The position numbers were made by a program, and so were the translations under genes. A stretch of DNA of 14,351 nucleotides, from NCBI GenBank assembly GCA_020433785.1, contig JAGRCC010000061.1:1-14351 (forward strand), written 5' to 3'. Below the pieces are notes generated by a model, which saw only the letters and a program-made list of their open reading frames with translations, made no database searches and was not told the origin of the DNA. Within the stretch, counting starts at the first letter, position 1. Every line of letters begins with the position of its first letter. This document shows positions 5,646-10,436 of the stretch, piece after piece. The stretch comes from Anaerolineae bacterium (GTDB taxonomy: Bacteria > Chloroflexota > Anaerolineae > 4572-78 > J111).

Positions 5646-7427
5646 GTGACCTATGAAATGCTGTTGGCCTTCGCCATATTAGGGGGAGCCTTAGTCATTT
5701 TCATACTCGATATCTACCCCATCGATTTTGTAGCATTTGGGATAATGGCTCTAATTTTGGTATTAGGCCCCATTCTTGATGTAAAACCGGAGGAAGCCAT
5801 CTCCGGTTTTAGTAATCCGGCCACCATTACTATCCTGGCTATGTTCATTTTGAGCGCCGGTGTGTATCGAACCGGAATGATCAACCTGCTGGCTCATCAC
5901 ATGGTGCGCATTGCCGGCGACAGTGAAATACGACAGCTATTAATCGTTATGGTCGTGGTTGCGCCTATTTCCGCGTTTATCAACAATACAGCGGCGGTCG
6001 CGATCTTGATTCCTTCGGTACTCACTTTGGCGCGTGAGCATAAACGTCCCCCCTCAAAGTTGTTAATCCCACTCTCTTACTTTTCGCAAATGGCCGGCGC
6101 CGTTACCCTGATCGGAACAGCTACCAATATTTTAGCCAGCACGCTGGCAGAACGGGCTGGTTATGGCGGATTTCATATGTTCGAGTTCTCACATATCGGG
6201 CTGATGATCTTTGCCACCGGGGCCACATATCTTCTCTTTATCGGCCGCTGGATGCTGCCCTACCGATCACACGAAAAAGAAATTACTGAAGCCTATCATA
6301 TGAAAGAGTATCTGACTGAAGTCATCATGTTGGAAAAATCACCCTTTGTCGGCAAAACCGTGGTTGACAGCCGATTGAGAGAGCAGTTTGATATTCATGT
6401 GCTGGAAATTGTCAGGAATGGGCATAAATTAAACCATCCCTTGGCCGACAAACAGTTTCACCCGCACGATATCTTATTTATTAAGACCAACACCAAACAA
6501 CTACTCCGGCTCCAGGAGAGCGGCGGCTTAATGATTGAGACGGAAATGCGCTGGGGCGACTCGCTTAAGCGCACCCGGCGAGGTATTTTGGAGGCCGTCA
6601 TCGGGCCTAATTCAGATTTAATTGGCGGCACTCTGGAAACGACCAACTTTCGACATCACTACAACTGTACCGTTATCGCTATCCGAAAACATGGCGAGGT
6701 TATTCGAGATCGGCTTAGTCAGGTGGTCCTCAATTTTGGCGATACGCTGTTACTGCGTGGAACTCCGGCTGCTATAGACCAGATCAAACGTGAATCCGGT
6801 TTTATTGTTACTGAAGAAATGCAGCAAGAGGAATTTCGCCGTGAAAAGATTCCGGTTGCATTAGCGATTATTAGCGGCGTCGCCATCATCGCAGCGCTAG
6901 GGTATCCTATATTGATTACGGCCATTGTCGGCAGTGTATTGATGGTGTTGACCGGCTGCTTGAAAGTAAACGAACTACACGAAGCTATTCGATGGGATGT
7001 TATCTTTTTACTGGCCGGCCTTATACCACTGGGGTTGGCTTTGCAGCGCACCGGCGGTGCCCAATTTTTGGCCGACCTGGCGACCATGTCGGCCGACCAT
7101 GCCCCGCCGGTCGTTGTTTTAGGCATCTTTTATTTTATGACGGTCATACTGGCCGAATTCATCTCCCACAGTGCGGCGGTCGTCATCATGGTGCCGGTCG
7201 GCATCGCTACGGCTGAGGCGTTGGGTCTGGATGCGCGGGCGTTTATCCTGGCCAGCATGTTCGCCGCGGCGATGAGTTTTTCCACGCCGGTAAGTTATCA
7301 AACCAATGTTATGGTTTACGGTCCCGGCGGCTACAAATTTTTCGACTTCACCCGGGTGGGGGCACCGCTGACTTTACTGCTAGCGATTGCTACTCCGCTC
7401 TATATCTATTGGTTGTGGGGGCTATGA
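5646..7427 (+). CDS. SLC13-family permease with two RCK_C (TrkA-C) domains
   Basis: A 593-aa protein starting at GTG, with AAGGAG (5632-5637) 8 nt upstream. The membrane halves are about residues 1-205 and 400-593. Both carry the divalent-anion:Na+ symporter signatures: INNTAAVAILIP (about 112-123) and IGTATN (156-161) in the first half, ISHSAAVVIMVP (506-517) and TPVSYQTN (547-554) in the second. The cytoplasmic insert between them holds two RCK_C/TrkA-C modules (about 219-300 and 312-390), each with the strand pattern of NFGDTLLLRGT and HPHDILFIKTN. RCK_C domains bind small ligands (for example nucleotides) and gate transport. This architecture is common for SLC13/ArsB-like transporters of sulfate, dicarboxylates or arsenite; the substrate cannot be read from sequence. 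The 188 bp upstream hold no convincing promoter, so expression may depend partly on rarA transcription. The 3' end overlaps the next gene. Confidence 0.9.
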   Translation: MTYEMLLAFAILGGALVIFILDIYPIDFVAFGIMALILVLGPILDVKPEEAISGFSNPATITILAMFILSAGVYRTGMINLLAHHMVRIAGDSEIRQLLIVMVVVAPISAFINNTAAVAILIPSVLTLAREHKRPPSKLLIPLSYFSQMAGAVTLIGTATNILASTLAERAGYGGFHMFEFSHIGLMIFATGATYLLFIGRWMLPYRSHEKEITEAYHMKEYLTEVIMLEKSPFVGKTVVDSRLREQFDIHVLEIVRNGHKLNHPLADKQFHPHDILFIKTNTKQLLRLQESGGLMIETEMRWGDSLKRTRRGILEAVIGPNSDLIGGTLETTNFRHHYNCTVIAIRKHGEVIRDRLSQVVLNFGDTLLLRGTPAAIDQIKRESGFIVTEEMQQEEFRREKIPVALAIISGVAIIAALGYPILITAIVGSVLMVLTGCLKVNELHEAIRWDVIFLLAGLIPLGLALQRTGGAQFLADLATMSADHAPPVVVLGIFYFMTVILAEFISHSAAVVIMVPVGIATAEALGLDARAFILASMFAAAMSFSTPVSYQTNVMVYGPGGYKFFDFTRVGAPLTLLLAIATPLYIYWLWGL

Positions 7428-8182
7428 TTGGGCTGATGGTTTCGGGTGGCCTCAATAAAAGCTTCAAAAAGCTTGAGAGCCGACGTGTGCTCGTTAACCA
7501 ACTCCTCAGGGTGCCACTGCACGCCCAAACCAAAAGGATGATCGGTCACCTCGAGCGCCTCCACCAGGCCGTCGTCGGCGCAGGCGGCAATGCGCAGCAT
7601 AGGGGCGACATCTTTGATGCCCTGATGATGCAGACTGTTGACCGGAATCCGCTCGCTGCCCAAAATTTTACCTAATAGGGATGATTTTTCGACATCAACC
7701 TCGTGAGCGATGAAATAACGGGGGAACCGGTTATCGGTATAGTAAAAGTCGTGCCGGATGGGATTTTGAGATTGTTTAGCCACATCTTGCCACAACGTGC
7801 CGCCGACAGCCACATTCATCACTTGAATGCCCCGACAAATGGCAAAAAATGGTTTTCGCCGCTCCATTGTCAGCCGCATCAGTTCAAGCTCATGAATATC
7901 CCGATCATTCTGAATATCGGATAGGTTGTCGACGGCCGGTTTTTCATTATAAAAGGTCGGATTAACGTCACCGCCGCCGGAGAATAGAAATCCATCAACT
8001 CGATTAAAAATCTCCATAAGCTGATAGCCGTTAACCTCAACCGGGATCAGAATCGGGATGCCGCCGGCTTGAAGAATAGCGTCTGTATACGATTTGTTCT
8101 GGGCGTTAATAATACGTCCAGGATAGACCCCGCTAATATCGGGGCGACAAGAAATACCGATGATAGGATGTTGAAGAGACAG
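7406..8182 (-). CDS. Class-I glutamine-amidotransferase-like hydrolase (PuuD / peptidase C26), CTG start
   Basis: A 258-aa protein of the gamma-glutamyl-gamma-aminobutyrate hydrolase family. Visible are the N-terminal strand HPIIGISCRPD, the segment YTDAILQAGGIPILIP, the oxyanion loop LFSGGGDVNP, the nucleophile elbow FAICRGIQVMN (C116), VNSLHHQ, and GVQWHPEE with the catalytic His224 and Glu226. The triad is intact. In this family it would cleave gamma-glutamyl amides in polyamine or related catabolism, but the substrate is unproven. The only ATG in frame would remove about 55 residues including the first beta-strand and the AGGIPILIP core. The frame upstream has a TAA stop and no ATG, GTG or TTG. 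The only start matching the family length is CTG at 8180-8182, with GGAGG exactly 7 nt upstream. The 3' end overlaps the convergent SLC13 gene by 22 bp. Confidence 0.85.
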   Translation of the reverse strand: MSLQHPIIGISCRPDISGVYPGRIINAQNKSYTDAILQAGGIPILIPVEVNGYQLMEIFNRVDGFLFSGGGDVNPTFYNEKPAVDNLSDIQNDRDIHELELMRLTMERRKPFFAICRGIQVMNVAVGGTLWQDVAKQSQNPIRHDFYYTDNRFPRYFIAHEVDVEKSSLLGKILGSERIPVNSLHHQGIKDVAPMLRIAACADDGLVEALEVTDHPFGLGVQWHPEELVNEHTSALKLFEAFIEATRNHQPNHSPHNQ

Positions 8183-8189
8183 TGTATAT

Positions 8190-8194
8190 CCTCC
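8190..8194 (-). promoter_or_regulatory. Shine-Dalgarno GGAGG that supports the CTG start
   Basis: GGAGG on the minus strand (CCTCC in the plus sequence) ends 7 nt before the CTG at 8182-8180. No ATG, GTG or TTG occurs within reach in any position that fits the family N-terminus. The perfect ribosome-binding site with ideal spacing is the main evidence that translation begins at CTG. Confidence 0.65.
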
Positions 8195-8280
8195 GTTCAG
8201 GCCAGTCCTGACAGATTACCGAATGATAGTTACACGGATCTGTCCGGTTGGAACCATAATTAAAGTAGAAATGACGTTTG

Positions 8281-8312
8281 AAAACCTGTCCGGGTTGATC
8301 TTCCCCGGCAGG
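8281..8312 (-). terminator. Weak hairpin terminator downstream of the FHA gene and the MITE
   Basis: Read on the minus strand, CCTGCCGGGG (8312-8303) pairs with CCCGGACAGG (8294-8285), with two imperfect positions and an 8-nt loop, followed by TTTT (8284-8281). It would end transcripts from the FHA-regulator gene before the amidotransferase-like gene. The T-run is short, so it could also be a plain hairpin. The MITE-like element lies between this hairpin and the FHA gene, as if inserted between gene and terminator. Confidence 0.35.
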
Positions 8313-8316
8313 CTGA

Positions 8317-8472
8317 TTAGTATAGGACTTACGCAGTGGGCATGTCATTTCGTAGCCGAAGGCGGAGAAATCCCTACAGCATCGGTTTGCAACCAAAGAT
8401 TTTAGGGATTTCTCGCTCATTCTTCGCTCGAAATGACATGGTCCGATGTCAAATGCGTAACTCCTATAGTAA
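8317..8472. mobile_element. MITE-like non-autonomous element with near-perfect terminal inverted repeats
   Basis: The left end TATAGGACTTACGCA (8321-8335) and the right end TGCGTAACTCCTATA (8454-8468) are inverted repeats with 14 of 15 bases matching. Adding TTAG (8317-8320) and GTAA (8469-8472) extends this to 17 of 19. The element is about 150 bp, has no transposase and contains a large internal palindrome. The TA at each outer end would fit a TA target duplication as made by IS630/Tc1-like transposases. TAGGACTTACGCA-type ends are, from memory, also seen on small elements of cyanobacteria and Chloroflexota; family assignment is therefore tentative. It lies between the FHA gene and the amidotransferase-like gene and disrupts no gene that I can see. 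Confidence 0.75.
8341..8440. repeat. Internal long inverted repeat of the CATTTCGAGCGAAG type
   Basis: The left arm (8341-8376) begins CATGTCATTTCG and ends GAGAAATCCCTA. The right arm (8403-8440), read in reverse complement, begins CATGTCATTTCGAGCGAAG and ends GAGAAATCCCTA. The loop is 26 nt. Mismatches and small indels sit in the middle of the arms. This palindrome resembles the very widespread intergenic repeat with the core GTCATTTCGAGCGAAG..GAGAAATC, recalled from many environmental bacterial genomes. Here it fills the interior of the MITE-like element, so the structure may be nested. Transcribed RNA would form a long stem from either strand. Confidence 0.7.
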
Positions 8473-8572
8473 CTCAAATTTTTTGTAGTTATCGGGCTAA
8501 TTGGTGAAACTCGGGGCTAATTTTTAGGTTGTTGCGGATCAACCAAACAAACCCCAACAGATCATACTAACC

Positions 8573-9226
8573 TCACAGTTCGGTCAAATTCAAGCGAAAA
8601 CCGTGGCCTCGAACCGTTTCAACATATTTATTATTTGGATCGATTTCCGCAATGCGCTCTCTAAGCCGCCGGGCTAAGGCATCGATCGCCTGCTCCGAAA
8701 CGCCCTCGGCCTCCTCTTCAGACCAAACCACGGCCACCACCTGGTCGCGCGACACCACTTTACCTGAGTTGTTGTATAACAGTTCCAGCAGGTTGTGCTG
8801 GGCCAAGGATAAGGGGGGATCGATCTCTTTGCCCATCACCCACACCCGCTTGGCAGCAATGTCTAACCGGATGCCCGGTTTGTGCTGGCCCAAGATGGCC
8901 GGGGCGGTTGCCTCCTCAGCCACAAAGGTCGATTTCGCACATAAAGCAATCCCAATTTCGTCGCCGTTACGAATCAATTTCGGCTCATGCGATACCGGCT
9001 GCCCGTTCAAAAATGTGCCATTTTTACTGCCTAAGTCACGCAAAACATAGTAGCCATCTGGGGTCAAAGCGATTTCAGCATGGCGGCGGGAGACCTGGCG
9101 ATCATCAATTTGGATATCGCTATCCGCTTCTCGACCGATAACGGTTCGATCTTTAGTTAAGGGCCATTGCGTTTTAGGGCTGTTACCCTCTTGAATCAAC
9201 AGCATGGCGACTTCACTTCTAGACAT
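8573..9226 (-). CDS. FHA-domain winged-helix transcriptional regulator
   Basis: A 217-aa cytoplasmic protein. ATG at 9224-9226 has AAGGGG (9235-9240) 8 nt upstream; a longer reading would need an ATT start and is rejected. Residues about 25-100 are an FHA domain with all phosphothreonine-reader marks: GR (31-32), SRRHA (46-50), SKNGTFLNG (67-75). Residues about 115-215 are an OmpR/PhoB-type winged helix with LSLAQHNLLELLYNNSGKVV, the recognition-helix region AIDALARRLRERI and the wing YVETVRGHGFRL. There is no receiver domain, so the input is probably a phosphothreonine peptide or its own phosphorylation rather than a histidine-kinase phosphorelay. The FHA-first order is the reverse of mycobacterial EmbR. 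The divergent Ser/Thr kinase gene next door is the obvious partner (inference). Confidence 0.9.
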   Translation of the reverse strand: MSRSEVAMLLIQEGNSPKTQWPLTKDRTVIGREADSDIQIDDRQVSRRHAEIALTPDGYYVLRDLGSKNGTFLNGQPVSHEPKLIRNGDEIGIALCAKSTFVAEEATAPAILGQHKPGIRLDIAAKRVWVMGKEIDPPLSLAQHNLLELLYNNSGKVVSRDQVVAVVWSEEEAEGVSEQAIDALARRLRERIAEIDPNNKYVETVRGHGFRLNLTEL

Positions 9227-9275
9227 TGTTATTGCCCCTTGAATCAACTATAATTAATGTTGAGTCTTACCTCTT

Positions 9276-9304
9276 TTGACAGAATATGCTTGTTCAGTTA
9301 AGCT
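9276..9304 (+). promoter_or_regulatory. Weak candidate promoter of the Ser/Thr kinase gene
   Basis: TTGACA (9276-9281) is a consensus -35, but the hexamer 17 bp later, TAAGCT (9299-9304), is a poor -10. The site overlaps the promoter of the divergent FHA regulator, so binding of polymerase or a regulator at one would affect the other. A dedicated activator may be needed, which would fit the repeated motifs downstream. Confidence 0.3.
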
Positions 9305-9309
9305 ATCAA
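9281..9309 (-). promoter_or_regulatory. Predicted promoter of the FHA-winged-helix gene
   Basis: On the minus strand TTGATA (9309-9304) is 17 bp from TATTCT (9286-9281). Five of six and four of six bases match the sigma-70 consensus. The transcript would start near 9274 and have a leader of about 50 nt before the ATG at 9226. Confidence 0.45.
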
Positions 9310-9318
9310 CAGCCACGC

Positions 9319-9372
9319 GATCGGATGACGATAGTCACCTGATCGGATTTTTAGTACATCTGAGTGTACATC
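9319..9372. repeat. Paired direct repeats in the FHA regulator / kinase intergenic region
   Basis: GATCGGAT occurs at 9319-9326 and 9341-9348, spaced 22 bp, about two helical turns. GTACATC occurs at 9354-9360 and 9366-9372, spaced 12 bp. Tandem half-sites at one or two helical turns are the usual form of OmpR/PhoB-type operators, so these are candidate sites for the neighbouring winged-helix protein. This is inference without binding data. Confidence 0.35.
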
Positions 9373-9392
9373 ATTAATGGAGAAGAAGAGAG

Positions 9393-10436
9393 ATGTCAGA
9401 CCTGTTGACCCCTGGCGCTATCCTGTGGTCTCGGTACCGCATTTTAGATTTAGTGGGTCAGGGCGGCATGGGCGCAATCTACAAAGCCGAAGATTTACGT
9501 CTAGAAGGTCGCCTATGCGCGATCAAAGAAGTCGTACCCGACTCTAATAATTCAAAGACGTTTCTAGAGCAATCTCAGGCGGCATTTCATCGCGAAGCCA
9601 GCATTTTAGCGCGCCTGGACCACCCTAACCTACCTAAAGTTTCTGATTTCTTTTTATTTAACGGCCGCGATTACCTGGTTATGGATTTTGTACCCGGCCA
9701 AGATTTGCGAGAAATCATTGAGAACGCCCGGCACAAAGATGAGTTTATTCCTGAAGAGCAGGTCATGACCTGGACAGAGCAGTTGATCAATGCTCTGGAT
9801 TATCTGCACCAACAAGACCCCCCGGTACTGCACCGGGATATCAAACCTTCTAATATTAAGCTCACTCCCAACGGCACCATCAAACTGGTTGATTTTGGGT
9901 TGGTCAAGCTCATGGTTCCTGATGATAATCGAACAATTACGGTTTTGCAAGGTAGAGCGACGATTCAGTATGCGCCTCTGGAACAAATTGGGGGCGACGC
10001 CGGCCACACGGATGTTCGCTCCGATATTTACTCGCTAGGCGCAACGCTGTACCATTTGCTGACCAACCACCCGCCACCCGATGCGAAAAGCCGCTATATT
10101 CGGGCCAAGTATGACCCCCAACTGAGTATTCGTGAGATCAACCCCGAGGTATCGCCTCAAACCGAACAGGCGATTCTACACGCGCTCGGATTACACCCGG
10201 CCGATCGGCCGGACAGCATCAAACAATTCAAACATGAGCTGCTGGCTAATGGCCCCATTGTGATTAACGGTCGAACCGTTAACGGCTGGCGAGCGGCGGT
10301 CTGGCGCAACCGGGTGCTGCTGGCGCTGATTACCGCACTGCTAACCTTAGCCATGATTTTAACCTTCACGCCCGCCCCCTCAATCCCCACCGGCGCTGCC
10401 CCTACTATCGCCCCAATCAGCGAAATTACCCGCTAG
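9393..10436 (+). CDS. Membrane-anchored Ser/Thr protein kinase (PknB-like catalytic domain)
   Basis: A 347-aa protein starting at ATG behind a purine-rich GGAGAAGAAGAGAG stretch. A complete Hanks-type kinase domain covers about residues 14-285: glycine loop GQGGMGAIYKAED (22-34), catalytic lysine in AIKEV (K45), HRDIKPSN (147-154, D149), DFG (167-169), the APLEQ motif replacing APE (194-198), DIYSLGATLYHLLT, and the RP of subdomain XI (272-273). All catalytic residues are present. One membrane helix lies at about 308-326, followed by a short Pro/Thr-rich external tail of about 20 residues, too short to be a PASTA or other sensor domain. The signal it senses is unknown. The divergent FHA-winged-helix gene is a likely phosphorylation target. 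The 3' end overlaps the convergent GH3-like gene by 11 bp, with no terminator between them. Confidence 0.93.
   Translation: MSDLLTPGAILWSRYRILDLVGQGGMGAIYKAEDLRLEGRLCAIKEVVPDSNNSKTFLEQSQAAFHREASILARLDHPNLPKVSDFFLFNGRDYLVMDFVPGQDLREIIENARHKDEFIPEEQVMTWTEQLINALDYLHQQDPPVLHRDIKPSNIKLTPNGTIKLVDFGLVKLMVPDDNRTITVLQGRATIQYAPLEQIGGDAGHTDVRSDIYSLGATLYHLLTNHPPPDAKSRYIRAKYDPQLSIREINPEVSPQTEQAILHALGLHPADRPDSIKQFKHELLANGPIVINGRTVNGWRAAVWRNRVLLALITALLTLAMILTFTPAPSIPTGAAPTIAPISEITR

Noticed and set aside
7406..8017. Short version of the amidotransferase-like gene starting at the internal ATG
   Set aside because: It lacks the first beta-strand and AGGIPILIP segment of the family, which are plainly encoded upstream in the same frame.
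8133..8477. 114-codon open frame on the minus strand through the MITE region
   Set aside because: It crosses the inverted repeats and the start of the amidotransferase-like gene in another frame; no ribosome-binding site or recognisable protein.
9227..9247. Seven extra codons at the start of the FHA regulator
   Set aside because: Would need an ATT start and would include the ribosome-binding site of the ATG at 9224-9226.
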